Position numbers and translations under genes: made by a program. From Acidobacteriota bacterium (GTDB lineage Bacteria; Acidobacteriota; Thermoanaerobaculia; Multivoradales; Multivoraceae): a stretch of DNA of 64,000 nucleotides. Below, in pieces: positions 1 to 8,647 of the stretch (its first letter is position 1; every line of letters begins with the position of its first letter). The notes beneath the pieces were generated by a model. The model was not told the origin of the DNA, searched no databases, and saw only the letters and a list, made by a program, of their open reading frames with translations. Location: the NCBI GenBank assembly GCA_003388555.1, contig QQVD01000042.1, positions 1-64,000 of the forward strand, written 5' to 3'.

Positions 1-225
1 GGCGTCACCTGAGGCCTGGCGAGGCGGCGCGATGGACGCGTGAGTCCTTCTGGAACCTCGGGCTCCACAAGCTCAGGGGCACGGTCCGCTACCCGGAGGC
101 TGCGTAATGCCACGACCCGAGAGGCCAACCGTAAGCCGTGTGCGGGAAATCCGCATGCACGGTTTGAAAGGGGGTCTTGACATCTATCCGGGCGGGCAAC
201 CGCACGGAGGAGTGTAAGGATCTAC
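1..225 (+). mobile_element. Group II intron, 3' end (domains V and VI)
   Basis: Bases 134-164 fold as a canonical domain V. The lower stem AGCCGT/ACGGTT contains the catalytic AGC triad at 134-136 and a G135-U163 wobble. There is a two-base bulge at 157-158, an upper stem GCGG/CCGC and a GAAA-containing loop at 146-150. The following bases contain a GCGG-GCAA-CCGC hairpin (192-203), a candidate domain VI, and A216/A217 is in the right place for a branch-point A. The intron probably ends at the AC of CTAC near 225, three bases before the cupin start codon. The fold is seen directly; the exact splice boundary is inferred. The intron lies on the same strand as the genes downstream. Confidence 0.75.
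3..107 (+). CDS. Group II intron reverse transcriptase/maturase, C-terminal fragment
   Basis: An open frame enters from the left edge and stops with TAA at 105-107. It reads as the last ~34 residues of an intron-encoded reverse transcriptase, including a WNLGLHKLRGTVRYPEAA-like tail of the kind that ends many bacterial group II intron proteins. The assignment is strengthened by position: the stop lies about 25 bases before an unmistakable domain V, which is where the protein ends in these introns (domain IV carries the gene). Only the extreme C-terminus is visible, so the RT and maturase domains lie outside the window and intactness cannot be judged. Confidence 0.6.
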   Translation, partial: RHLRPGEAARWTRESFWNLGLHKLRGTVRYPEAA

Positions 226-227
226 CA

Positions 228-557
228 ATGAGCACCACTGTTCCGGTCGATCTCGCCCAGCTCGAGGAACGCGAGGTGATGCCAGGATTCCGCGGCCGCT
301 TCGTGCACACCGACCGCACCACCCTGGCCTTCTGGGAGATCGACGAGGGCGCCGAGCTGCCCGAGCACCGCCACCCGCACGAGCAGACGGCGCACGTGCT
401 CGAGGGCAGCTTCGAGCTCGTCGTCTCCGGCGAGCCGCACCGGCTGGGAGCCGGCTCGGTGTTGCCGATCCCGTCGCAGGCGCCCCACAGCGGAAGGGCG
501 ATCACCGCCTGCCGCATCCTCGACGTCTTCTCGCCGCCGCGCGACGACTACCGATGA
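228..557 (+). CDS. Small cupin-domain protein
   Basis: A 109-residue single-domain cupin. It shows the first cupin motif (HRHPHEQ followed by LEGSFELVVSG, around residues 46-65) and the second (GAGSVLPIPSQAPHSG). The histidines and glutamate suggest a bound divalent metal; no substrate can be deduced. I chose ATG 228 because the frame upstream of it runs through intron RNA structure. Its ribosome-binding sequence (GGAGGAG or AAGGA, 207-220) lies inside intron domain VI, so the insertion has supplied or replaced the translation signal. The stop overlaps the next start as ATGA. Such small cupins often act as regulators or sugar/oxalate-binding proteins, but nothing nearby decides this. Confidence 0.8.
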   Translation: MSTTVPVDLAQLEEREVMPGFRGRFVHTDRTTLAFWEIDEGAELPEHRHPHEQTAHVLEGSFELVVSGEPHRLGAGSVLPIPSQAPHSGRAITACRILDVFSPPRDDYR

Positions 558-790
558 GCGGCCACTCGGCGAGGAGCGGCGAGCAGTCGGTCAAGGGCCG
601 GCGGCGCCGGTCGATCCTGCGTGCGGTGGTCTATCTGGCGGTGGCCGCCCTGCTCTACCTCAGCGCGACGGACGTTCTCGGCGGGGGACCGATGGTCGGG
701 ACCGCGCTCGCGGCCCTGCTGCTGACCGGCGGCTTCTTCGAGCTGCTCTTCTGGCGCGAGCTGATCTTCGGCCACCCACGACGGGACTGA
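554..790 (+). CDS. Small two-helix membrane protein, unknown function
   Basis: A 78-residue protein whose ATG overlaps the cupin stop by four bases, which indicates translational coupling. An arginine-rich N-terminus (KGRRRRS) precedes two hydrophobic segments, roughly residues 23-42 and 46-65. This suggests a small inner-membrane protein with both ends inside by the positive-inside rule. I recognise no family. Because it is coupled to the cupin and followed 14 bases later by a phosphoesterase, it is probably part of a three-gene transcript. Confidence 0.6.
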   Translation: MSGHSARSGEQSVKGRRRRSILRAVVYLAVAALLYLSATDVLGGGPMVGTALAALLLTGGFFELLFWRELIFGHPRRD

Positions 791-804
791 GTCGAGCCTC
801 TGTC

Positions 805-1566
805 GTGCGCATTGCCGCGCTCTACGACGTGCACGGCAACCTGCCCGCACTCGAGGCGGCGCTCGGCGCGGCGCGCCGCGAGTCGGTCGACGAGATCGTC
901 GTCGGCGGCGACGTGGTGCCGGGGCCGATGGCGGTGGAGTGCCTGGTAGCGCTGGAGACATTCGAGGCTGCGCCCGTCGCCTTCCTCAGCGGCAACGGCG
1001 AGCGCGAGACCGGCGACGCGGCGCGCGGCGTGGTCTCGCCCCGGCTCCCCGGAGAGGTTCACGAGATCCTGCGCTGGACCGCTTCGAGGCTCGATCGCGA
1101 GTCGCTGGCCCGCATCGCCGCATGGCCGACCCTGGTCCGGCGCGAGATCCAGGGCCTCGGCCGGGTGCTCTTCTGCCACGCCACCCCCGACAGCGACGAG
1201 GTGATCGTCACCCGCCGCACCTCGCCAGACGATCTGAGAAGCCACTTCGCCGGACGCGACGCCGAGCTGGTGGTCTGCGGCCACACCCACATGGCGTTCG
1301 ATCTCGAGCTGGAGGCGAGCGAGGCGGGTCCCGGCGTGCGCGTGGTCAACGCCGGCAGCGTCGGCATGCCCTTCGGGCCGCCCGGAGCGTACTGGGCCCT
1401 GTTGACTCCGACCGGCGTCGAGCTCAGACGGAGCGCCTACGACCTCGAGGCAGCCGCAGAGCGGGTGCGCTCGACCGACTTCCCCCACGCCGACGCCTTC
1501 GCCGACGCCAACCTGCTCTCACCGCCGGGCGAGGAGGAGATGCTCGACCTCTACTCGCCGGTGTGA
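805..1566 (+). CDS. Calcineurin-like metallophosphoesterase (YfcE-like)
   Basis: A 253-residue protein with the dinuclear metal-site signature of calcineurin-like phosphoesterases: D8-x-H10 in LYDVHGN, D36 in GGDVV, N64 in GNGER, and a late GHTHM (about residue 158) where two histidines bind metal. The length and the NAGSVGMPFGPPGAYWAL segment match the YfcE/Mre11-like bacterial subgroup, which hydrolyses phosphodiesters in the cytoplasm; the natural substrate is unknown. The start is GTG 805, directly at the first strand of the domain. It lies 14 bases after the small membrane protein on the same strand, so it is likely co-transcribed with it. Confidence 0.85.
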   Translation: MRIAALYDVHGNLPALEAALGAARRESVDEIVVGGDVVPGPMAVECLVALETFEAAPVAFLSGNGERETGDAARGVVSPRLPGEVHEILRWTASRLDRESLARIAAWPTLVRREIQGLGRVLFCHATPDSDEVIVTRRTSPDDLRSHFAGRDAELVVCGHTHMAFDLELEASEAGPGVRVVNAGSVGMPFGPPGAYWALLTPTGVELRRSAYDLEAAAERVRSTDFPHADAFADANLLSPPGEEEMLDLYSPV

Positions 1567-1591
1567 GCGAGCGCGTCCGCGAGCCGTTTCA

Positions 1592-4324
1592 CTACGGGTA
1601 GTAGCCGCGTAGGGTCCGCGCGGTTCCGCCCCCTTCGACCTTCACCTCGATGCTGCGGAACTCGTCGGAGTCGCTGGTGTTGGAGGACTGGTAGGCGAGT
1701 AGGTACTTGGAACGCAGCTCCTCGGCGATCGAGGCGTAGACCGCGGTGAGGCCGGAGACGTCGTCGAGGAAGAAGCTCTGTCCGCCGGTCTCGGCGGCCA
1801 GACGCTCGAGCACCGTCTTCGGCTTCTCCTGCCGCTTCTCGCCGCGCGCCGGCTTCGGCGCCTTGTCGGGCAGATCGATGCCGACCGCGTAGATCGCCGC
1901 CTCGGAACGCTGGGCGTACTCCAGGGCCTGTTCGTAGTCGTAGCGGCTGTGCTCGTCGATGCCGTCGGAGAGCAGCAGTACGAAGCGCTGGCCGGGGAGG
2001 CCGTTGAGGTGGAAGAGGGCGAAGATCAGCGAGTCGTAGAGAGACGTGCCGCGCTCGGCGCGCAGTCCGAGCAGCCCGGAGGCGAAGTCGCTGCGCTGGT
2101 CGGTGAAGTTGGCGGCGACGTGCGGGCGGTCGTTGAAGGCGATCAACGACAGCTCGTCGCGCTCGGTGACCACGTCCTCGAAGAACTGGGCGGCGGCCTG
2201 GATGGCCTGGTCGATGCGGTCCTCCATCGACGCCGAGACGTCGAGCAGGATGGTGCCGCGCAGCGGCGTGTCCTCGACGCGGCGGAAGCGCGCGATCGTC
2301 TGCTGCACGCCGTCTTCGAGGACGGTGAAGGCGCTCTCCTCGAGGCCCAGCACCGGCCGACGCTGGTCGTCGGTGACGCTGGTGTAGAGCTCGACGAAGT
2401 CGACCTGCACCTCCTCGAGAGCGCCGGGGCCGTTGATCAGCACGGTGTCCTCGATCCATTCGCCGTCCTCGAGGTTGGCCTGCACCCTCACCACGGTGAG
2501 CTGCTGTGGCCCGCCGGGGAGCTCGATCGGCTGCACCCACGGCTCCTGGTAGAGGGTCGCTACCTTCTCCTCGTTGCGGAAGAACTCGAGCGAGCGCAGC
2601 GACTTGCCCTCTGGAACCACGAGATCGGCGCGCGCCCGGACGCTCTCGGCGTAGGTGCGGCCGGGGATCGGATCGATCAGCCGCACCGAGAAACGGTAGG
2701 GAGAGCCGTTGACCAGATAGGCGTCACTGGCGATCTCGTTGCCCTCGGCGTCCATCGCGATGGCGCGCAGCATCTGCGAGCGCGGCAGGCTTCCCAGATC
2801 GAGGTCGACGCTGAACGGGGCGCGGTTCTTCCTCAGCAGCGCCTTGCCGCCGAGCAGGAACTGCACCGCGTCGATCGGCCCGGTGACCGCGGTCTCGAAG
2901 CGCAGGTAGCCGCTGACCAGATCGTCGGGTGGCGCCAGGATCCGGATCGAGGGCTCACCCTCCTCGAGGCGGAAGTTGGCCTCCTCGAAAAGCTCGGTCA
3001 ACGGGTCGGGAATGGTGGGGTCGTATCCCGATTCGATCGCCGGGACGTCGATCGGCACCTGCTCGCGCCAGGCGGCTTCGCCGTGCAGGTCGTCGATCCG
3101 CAGCACCAGCTCGTAGCGGCCCGGGCGCAGGTAGCGCTGGGCGACGAGGGGCGCCGGTGGCGCGGCCGGCGCAGCCCCCTCGGTCGGTCCAGCGCCCTCA
3201 CCCTCACCCTCGCCGACGCCGAGCTGGTCGGGCGGCATCTCGAAGCGGTAGCGGAAGGTCTCGAACAGGCGGTTCTCTCCCTCCTCGTCGGGCCTGAGCA
3301 CCTCGCCGATCAGCTCGAAGGCGTAGGCGTCGTGCTCGAGGGCACGACCGAGGCTGGCGGTGGCGACGTCGACGGCGACGACCATCTGCACGATGGTGCG
3401 GCTCTCGCGACGCCCCGGGTAGGAGATCGCGACGTCCGCCTCGAGGCGCGGCGCTCCGTCGGGGATGTCGGTGGAGTAGGAGGTGAAGGTCTGCACCCAC
3501 TCCTTGGAGGACGGCGGGATGGGCTCGAGCCGCTCGCGCAGCATCTGTTCGTAGAGGAAGCCGAGGGCGCCGCCCTGACGGTTGATCAGGTTGATGACGC
3601 CGACCGCCAGCTCGAGCTCCATCTCCTTGCAGCCGCCGCTGAGACCGCTGCCGGCGCTGGTCATGCCGAGATTCGAGAGCTCCTCGCCGGGGCGCCAGGC
3701 GACCCACGGCCCACGGCCCCAGCGGCGGTGGAAGATCACCGCGAACTGACCGCGCCGGAGGCGACCGCGGCTGACCGTCTCGACCACCTCGGCGAGGTTC
3801 GAGAAGCCGTAGAACCAGGCCTCGATCTGGGTGCTGCTGCGGGGCGGGCAGATCGACACCTGGATCGGCGCCGGCCCGTTGAGCAGGTAGTAGCGGGCGC
3901 GCTCCTCGTCGGGGCCGTCGAAGAGCTGGTAGACCTCGGCCAGCCGCGACTCCCACTGCTCCTTGAACTCGTTGCGCGCGGTGTCGGGGAAGCGGTCGCG
4001 TACCTTCCAGAACTGCTCGATGAAGGCGTCGCGCTGGTAGTCCTTCTCGAGGCAGAGGAAGGTGGCGATCTCGGCGTCGCTGATCAGCAGGTCGACCTCT
4101 TCGATCCACTCGCGGTACTCGGCCGCCAGGCCGTCGTAGCGGTCGGCGCATTCGCCCCACTGCTTCGGCTTCTTCTTCTTGCGCGGTTCCCCCTCCTGTG
4201 AGCCGGCCGTGGCGGGCAGGGCGATCAGCGCGGCGAGGAGGGTTCCCAGCAGGGCCGGGAACAGGCGGCTCGGGTGCGAGGCGCGTGGGAGTGGTCGGTG
4301 CGCCGGAGTGCGGTCGGGGTGCAT
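1592..4324 (-). CDS. GWxTD and von Willebrand factor A domain secreted protein
   Basis: A 910-residue exported protein. ATG 4324 places a signal peptide (LFPALLGTLLAALIALPATAGS) near the N-terminus; a longer frame upstream lacks such a feature. After a lysine-rich stretch comes a GWxTD-type region (WIEEVDLLISDAE ... FWKVRDRFPDTARNEFKEQW), typical of Acidobacteriota and Bacteroidota periplasmic proteins. Beta-rich Ig-like modules fill the middle. The C-terminal ~280 residues form a VWA domain with the MIDAS motif DVSASM, the conserved Thr in GTSLYD and the Asp in LLLSDGIDE. The order GWxTD then VWA recurs in Acidobacteriota. Its role is unknown; MIDAS proteins usually bind protein ligands through Mg. 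It stands alone, convergent with the phosphoesterase. Confidence 0.85.
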   Translation of the reverse strand: MHPDRTPAHRPLPRASHPSRLFPALLGTLLAALIALPATAGSQEGEPRKKKKPKQWGECADRYDGLAAEYREWIEEVDLLISDAEIATFLCLEKDYQRDAFIEQFWKVRDRFPDTARNEFKEQWESRLAEVYQLFDGPDEERARYYLLNGPAPIQVSICPPRSSTQIEAWFYGFSNLAEVVETVSRGRLRRGQFAVIFHRRWGRGPWVAWRPGEELSNLGMTSAGSGLSGGCKEMELELAVGVINLINRQGGALGFLYEQMLRERLEPIPPSSKEWVQTFTSYSTDIPDGAPRLEADVAISYPGRRESRTIVQMVVAVDVATASLGRALEHDAYAFELIGEVLRPDEEGENRLFETFRYRFEMPPDQLGVGEGEGEGAGPTEGAAPAAPPAPLVAQRYLRPGRYELVLRIDDLHGEAAWREQVPIDVPAIESGYDPTIPDPLTELFEEANFRLEEGEPSIRILAPPDDLVSGYLRFETAVTGPIDAVQFLLGGKALLRKNRAPFSVDLDLGSLPRSQMLRAIAMDAEGNEIASDAYLVNGSPYRFSVRLIDPIPGRTYAESVRARADLVVPEGKSLRSLEFFRNEEKVATLYQEPWVQPIELPGGPQQLTVVRVQANLEDGEWIEDTVLINGPGALEEVQVDFVELYTSVTDDQRRPVLGLEESAFTVLEDGVQQTIARFRRVEDTPLRGTILLDVSASMEDRIDQAIQAAAQFFEDVVTERDELSLIAFNDRPHVAANFTDQRSDFASGLLGLRAERGTSLYDSLIFALFHLNGLPGQRFVLLLSDGIDEHSRYDYEQALEYAQRSEAAIYAVGIDLPDKAPKPARGEKRQEKPKTVLERLAAETGGQSFFLDDVSGLTAVYASIAEELRSKYLLAYQSSNTSDSDEFRSIEVKVEGGGTARTLRGYYP

Positions 4325-4536
4325 CGTGGTTCGATCAACAGGCGCTCCCGGCGCGTGGATTCCTCGCAGCGGCGATGTCGGCCGCACCGAGGTGGCGGCG
4401 CCGAGGACGGCTCGCCTGCTCCCGTCGCCGGACTCCCCCTCGCCCCGCCGTGGATCGCGGGGTAGGGTTCGGCGGTTCCGGCAACACGGCAGAGCACGAT
4501 CCGATCGGGTCAAGCATCGGGTCAAGGGAGGATTGC

Positions 4537-5322
4537 ATGGCGGAGCTGTTCACGATCGAGAACCTGGTCGCCCTCGGCATGCTGACGCTGCTGCAGGCGG
4601 TGCTCGGCTTCGACAACCTGCTCTACATCTCGCTCGAGTCGTCGCGGGCCCCGGCCGAGAAGCAGGCGATGGTGCGCAAGCTCGGCATCGGCATCGCCGT
4701 CGTGCTGCGCATCGTGCTGCTCTTCCTGCTGATGAGCATGATCCGGTGGTTCCAGGATCCGCTGTTCGAGCTGCATCTCGGCTTCGTCGACGGTGTCTTC
4801 AACCTGCACGCGCTGATCGTGCTCGCCGGCGGCGTCTTCATCATGTACACGGCGACCAAGGAGATCTGGCACATGATGAGCCTCGAGGCCGGACACGCCG
4901 AGGACTCGGGACCCAAGTCGGTGGTCCAGGTCATCACCTGGATCGTGCTGATGAACCTGGTCTTCTCCTTCGACTCGATCCTCAGTGCCATGGCCCTCTC
5001 CGACGTCTTCGCGGTGATGGCGACGGCGATCGTGATCGGCGGCGTGCTGATGATCGTGCTCGCCGATCACGTCTCCGCGTTCCTGCGCCGCAACCGCATG
5101 TTCGAGGTTCTGGGCCTCTTCGTGCTCTTCATCGTCGGCATCATGCTGCTCACCGAGGGCGGCCACCTCGCCCACCTCAAGCTCTTCGCGCAGCCGATCC
5201 ACGCGATGAGCAAGACCACCTTCTACTTCGTCATCGGCGTGCTGGTCCTGGTCGACATCGTGCAGACCCGCTACCAGAGGAAGCTGCTGCGGCAGAAAGA
5301 AAGAGTGGCGAAGGTGGGGTAG
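4537..5322 (+). CDS. TerC/Alx-family integral membrane protein
   Basis: A 261-residue membrane protein with seven or so hydrophobic helices. Two internally similar motifs are the hallmark of the TerC family: AVLGFDNLLYISLES in the first half and NLVFSFDSILSAMALSD in the second, each with an acidic residue inside a helix. TerC and Alx proteins export Mn or other metal ions, including during co-translocational metalation of exported proteins; this role is from the family, not seen here. ATG 4537 follows a good ribosome-binding site (GGGAGGA, 4527-4533). A much longer frame upstream is rejected because it overlaps the leader region of the divergent VWA gene. Confidence 0.85.
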   Translation: MAELFTIENLVALGMLTLLQAVLGFDNLLYISLESSRAPAEKQAMVRKLGIGIAVVLRIVLLFLLMSMIRWFQDPLFELHLGFVDGVFNLHALIVLAGGVFIMYTATKEIWHMMSLEAGHAEDSGPKSVVQVITWIVLMNLVFSFDSILSAMALSDVFAVMATAIVIGGVLMIVLADHVSAFLRRNRMFEVLGLFVLFIVGIMLLTEGGHLAHLKLFAQPIHAMSKTTFYFVIGVLVLVDIVQTRYQRKLLRQKERVAKVG

Positions 5323-5380
5323 GGCTGGTGGCGGATGCAGCGGACGAGCCTGCGGCTCGCCGCTGATCCGTTGCCGGACC

Positions 5381-5512
5381 GGAGAACGCAGAACGGAGAA
5401 CGCAGAACGCAAACGGGGAGCGGGGAACGGGGAACGAGGAACGCAGAACGCAGAGACGGTGAAGGCGGAGGGCGGAGAAGGCGGAGTGCGGAGGGGCGGA
5501 GTGCGGAGGAGC
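5381..5512. repeat. Short tandem microrepeats (GAACGCA and GGCGGAG types)
   Basis: The first half consists of loosely repeated GGAGAACGCAGAACG-like units, with exact GCAGAACG three times. The second half is GGCGGAG(AA/TG/GG) repeated about six times. The units are purine-rich on the plus strand and imperfect, as expected for a slippage-expanded array. The CAGAA core is shared with arrays elsewhere in the window (15675-15746, 49051-49089). Confidence 0.7.
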
Positions 5513-5561
5513 GGCGGCTGATCCGCGGTGGGGCGTGTTCGTCAAACTGTCACAACCCCAC

Positions 5562-5593
5562 CCCCTCCCTCCCCTTGAAAGGGGAGGGAGGGG
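5562..5593. terminator. Perfect 15-bp hairpin between convergent genes
   Basis: CCCCTCCCTCCCCTT pairs perfectly with AAGGGGAGGGAGGGG around a two-base GA spacer. There is no following T-run on either strand, so intrinsic termination is not certain. The stem resembles the CCTCCCCCTGAAGGGGGAGG hairpin in the 130-bp repeats at 37.5 and 48.7 kb, so this may be a diverged repeat remnant that also works as a bidirectional transcription stop. Confidence 0.45.
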
Positions 5594-5637
5594 AAGTGTG
5601 GCGTGGTGCGGCCGGGCTGCTGACGTCTGGTGAGGTC

Positions 5638-8535
5638 TCAGGGCGTGGACGACGTCCAGGCGGTGTTGTCTCCGGATTCGAAGCCGTCGGAGAAGATCCG
5701 CGCCGGCCCGTCGGCGAGCAGCAGCACGAAGCCGTCGTGGTCGCTGGAGCGCAGGGGCGTGGTGTCGTCGCCGAAGAGCACCCGCGGCGCGTCGGCGTTG
5801 CCGCGGCCGTAGGAGATGCGCTCGAGGCGGGCGAACGCGGGCTCGGTGAGCAGGGCGTGGTCGAGCATCTGCGCCGATCCCTCGAAGTGGAACGAGTAGC
5901 GCTCCTGGGGCGGCATCAGCAGGGTGGCCAGGGCCAGGTCGGGGTTCACCAGATCGGGGCCCGAGAGCAGGCTCTGGGTGGGATCGAAGTCGCCGCGCAT
6001 CTGGCCGACGGCGTCGACGTAGCCGTCGGTGAACTCGAAGGCGTTGAGGTCTCCGAGCACCACCAGCGGCGCCGCGTCGGGTGCGCTCTGGTAGTCCTGG
6101 ATGAGCTGCGCGATCGACTGCGCCTGCTCGAGGCGTTTGGTCTGCACCCGCCCTTGCTCGATGCCGCTGAGAGAGCGGTTGTGCAGCACCATGACCGCCA
6201 TCTCGACGGCGTCGCCGCGCGAGATCGAGAGGTTGACCTCGAGCAGCAGCGGCGGGCGGTCGTGGGTGAGGTCTGGTGGATCCGTCTGGTAGACGAAGGT
6301 CTCCTCGGCGGCCAGCTGGGTGACGCCGACGACCTGGATCGAGGTGAGCACCAGGAAGCCGACGTCGATGGTGCCGATGTCGTTGCCTTCGACGAGGTGG
6401 GCGTCGTAGGTGACCGAGGGATCGAGCAGCGCGATCTCGGCGGCCAGGGCCTGCAGGACGCTGAGGCTCTCGACCTCCTGCACCGCCAGGATCGCGGGGG
6501 ACTCGAGCACGTCGACGATGTAGCGGGCCAGCTTGATCCGGTGGGTGTTCCACTCCTGGGCGGTGCGCACCTCGTCGTTGCGGACCTCGCCGAGGCTGTT
6601 GGTGTCCGGTGGGTCGTCGACGTCGTCGAACAGCCGGAAGAGGTTCAGCGAGCCGACGGTGAGGTAGCCCGCGGGCGCCGGTGGGCGTGGCGGCACCTGC
6701 GCCCGGCTGCCCTGGTCGATCCGCGGCAGGGTGGCCTGGTCGAGGCTGAGCGCGCTCGGCCACAGCTCGTAGTCGCCGAACTCGTAGGCGAGCGCGCCGG
6801 TGGCGCTGAAGGTGGAGCCGCCGTTGATCTCGCCGAAGGTGAGCCCCAGCTTGTCGGCGTCGAGCTCGAACAGCTCGGGGTTGCCGTCCCAGGTCGGGAT
6901 GGCGCCGCCGAGGCCAGGGAACTCGACTCCGGTCTCACGCCGCACCCTTGTCCCGCCAGCGCTGACCTCGACCTCGGCCGTCGGGTCGGAGCCGAAGGTC
7001 AGGTTGCCGGTGTTCACGAACCCGGCCGGCACCGTCACCAGCATGCCCTCGAGGCACTCGAGTCGGTCGACGGAGCAGGTCGGGGCCCCAGGGTCGGGCG
7101 ATGGCGTGGCGGCGTCGAAGACCACCGGGGCGGGCAGCGGGTTGCCGCTGCTGGTGACGCTGACGTCGGGGTCGTTCGAGAGCTCGGTGAAATCGAAGAA
7201 CTCGACGACCTGACCCGACACGGTGACCTCATCGCCGACGGCGACGCCGGGCGCCGCGCCGGTGAAGACGTAGATCCCCTCCGAGGTTTCCGGATCCAGG
7301 TCGTCGAGACCGCTCGGCGTCTGCATGAAGAAGCCCTGCGGCCCCACCACGGTGACGATCGCACCGGCGACCTCGACCACTTGGTCGACGAAGGGTGAGG
7401 CGGCACCGCTGCCCTGGATCTCGTGGATCGCGAGCGCCAGCGCGTCGTCGTTGAGGATCGTGCCGACGGCGGTGGCGACGGCGCCGCGCCCGGAGCGTAG
7501 ACCGCTGAAGTTGGAGACGACGACCTCGAAGGTCTCGTCCTCCTCGGGGTCGCTGTCGCCGTGCACCGTGACCTCGAGGACGTACTCTGTCTCTCCCTCG
7601 GCGATCGACTCGGCCTCGAGGTCGACCGCGTCGTAGTCCCCGTCCGCCACCGTGGCGGTGCCGTCCTCGGTGGCGATGTCGAAGGTGACGCCGCCCGGGG
7701 GCGCCGGCTCGGAGAGGGTGACGGTGAACTCGAAGAGCGTGTCTCCGCTGTCGCCCTCGGCGGCCTCGACGTCGCCGATCGACAGCGCCTCGGAGCAGTC
7801 GGTCGTCGAGACGGCGATGTCGTCGATGCCGATCCACTCGTCGCTGCCGGCGGCGTTGGTGGTCATCCAGCGCAGCTCGACCAGACTCTCGTCGTCGACG
7901 GCGGCAGGAAGCTGCACGCAGACGGCGGTCTCCTGGGTCGCGCCGCCGGTGGAGGCATCGGCGAGGTAGGCGGCCGGCACGTCGACGTAGGAGCCGGCGC
8001 CGCCGACACGGTAGTGCAGTGCCAGCTGCGAGATCGCGTCGTCACCGGTGGCGTCCTCGAGGTCGCGTACCCGGTACGAGACCCAGATCCCACTCTCGCC
8101 CGTGGTGTCGAGGTGCAGGACCAGATGGGGCGCGTCGGCGGTGCCGGAGCCGGCCAGGGCCACCACCGGATCGCTGAGCTCGAATTCGGCGAGCCCACCG
8201 GTGCTGAAGGAGCTCGGCGTCGACTCCCCTTCGTTGACATCCTCGGGCGTGGCGCTGCCGTCGGCGAGGATGGTTCGGGGATCGGTCCCGGTCGAGGAGG
8301 TGAGATCGTCGCCGCGGTAGCCGACGATGCCGGGCACCCCGGACCAGTCGTCGTCGGCGGTGATGAGGTCGGTGTCGGTCCAGGCCTGGCTGAAGGGCAG
8401 GCTCTGCGCGGTGGTGTCGGCGGAGAGTGGAACCGCGCCGGACAGCGCCTGCAGAAGCAGGAACGACAGGGCCGTGAGGAGGCCGCGTGGGCCGAGGTCG
8501 CAGGGGGTTGGGGACGGCAGGATCATGGTGCGCAT
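5638..8535 (-). CDS. Secreted ExeM/NucH-like nuclease with Calx-beta domain
   Basis: A 965-residue exported protein. ATG 8535 gives a signal peptide (LLTALSFLLLQALSGAVPLSA). An N-terminal beta-sandwich region is followed by a Calx-beta module (about residues 255-365, ending TAVGTILNDD) and an OB-like region of the ExeM type. The C-terminal endonuclease/exonuclease/phosphatase domain contains LAVQEVE (catalytic Glu), VLGDLNAF (Asp and Asn) and SSDHDGF (catalytic His). The family degrades extracellular DNA. The protein ends in IFSDGFESGDNTAW, a C-terminal tag also found on the protein at 41275-42969. It is divergent from the outer-membrane-like gene at 8648, with only 112 bases between the starts. 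Confidence 0.85.
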   Translation of the reverse strand: MRTMILPSPTPCDLGPRGLLTALSFLLLQALSGAVPLSADTTAQSLPFSQAWTDTDLITADDDWSGVPGIVGYRGDDLTSSTGTDPRTILADGSATPEDVNEGESTPSSFSTGGLAEFELSDPVVALAGSGTADAPHLVLHLDTTGESGIWVSYRVRDLEDATGDDAISQLALHYRVGGAGSYVDVPAAYLADASTGGATQETAVCVQLPAAVDDESLVELRWMTTNAAGSDEWIGIDDIAVSTTDCSEALSIGDVEAAEGDSGDTLFEFTVTLSEPAPPGGVTFDIATEDGTATVADGDYDAVDLEAESIAEGETEYVLEVTVHGDSDPEEDETFEVVVSNFSGLRSGRGAVATAVGTILNDDALALAIHEIQGSGAASPFVDQVVEVAGAIVTVVGPQGFFMQTPSGLDDLDPETSEGIYVFTGAAPGVAVGDEVTVSGQVVEFFDFTELSNDPDVSVTSSGNPLPAPVVFDAATPSPDPGAPTCSVDRLECLEGMLVTVPAGFVNTGNLTFGSDPTAEVEVSAGGTRVRRETGVEFPGLGGAIPTWDGNPELFELDADKLGLTFGEINGGSTFSATGALAYEFGDYELWPSALSLDQATLPRIDQGSRAQVPPRPPAPAGYLTVGSLNLFRLFDDVDDPPDTNSLGEVRNDEVRTAQEWNTHRIKLARYIVDVLESPAILAVQEVESLSVLQALAAEIALLDPSVTYDAHLVEGNDIGTIDVGFLVLTSIQVVGVTQLAAEETFVYQTDPPDLTHDRPPLLLEVNLSISRGDAVEMAVMVLHNRSLSGIEQGRVQTKRLEQAQSIAQLIQDYQSAPDAAPLVVLGDLNAFEFTDGYVDAVGQMRGDFDPTQSLLSGPDLVNPDLALATLLMPPQERYSFHFEGSAQMLDHALLTEPAFARLERISYGRGNADAPRVLFGDDTTPLRSSDHDGFVLLLADGPARIFSDGFESGDNTAWTSSTP

Positions 8536-8647
8536 CGAGTCCAGGGGCTCCGTGACGATCGTAGTGGTCGTGGCGAGGAGACGGCGCCGGCTCGAAGGCG
8601 TCCGACCGGCCTTTGCGGCAGAATACCGGGCCGTGGGCCAACCGCCG

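Larger units (their letters stand above)
5323..5637. other. Convergent intergenic region with repeats, no gene seen
   Basis: This 315-base gap lies between two converging genes. It holds a block of short tandem units (5381-5512) and one perfect GC-rich hairpin (5562-5593). I see no plausible open reading frame with a ribosome-binding site. Confidence 0.7.

Noticed and set aside
1949-4201. A 750-residue open frame antisense to the VWA gene
   Set aside because: It is a shadow of the real gene in GC-rich DNA: low-complexity Glu/Val/Leu/Arg sequence, no start signal and no domain match.
5335-7398. A 687-residue open frame antisense to the nuclease gene
   Set aside because: The sequence begins in the microrepeat block and is biased Glu/Val/Gly/Arg; the opposite strand has clear domains and a signal peptide.
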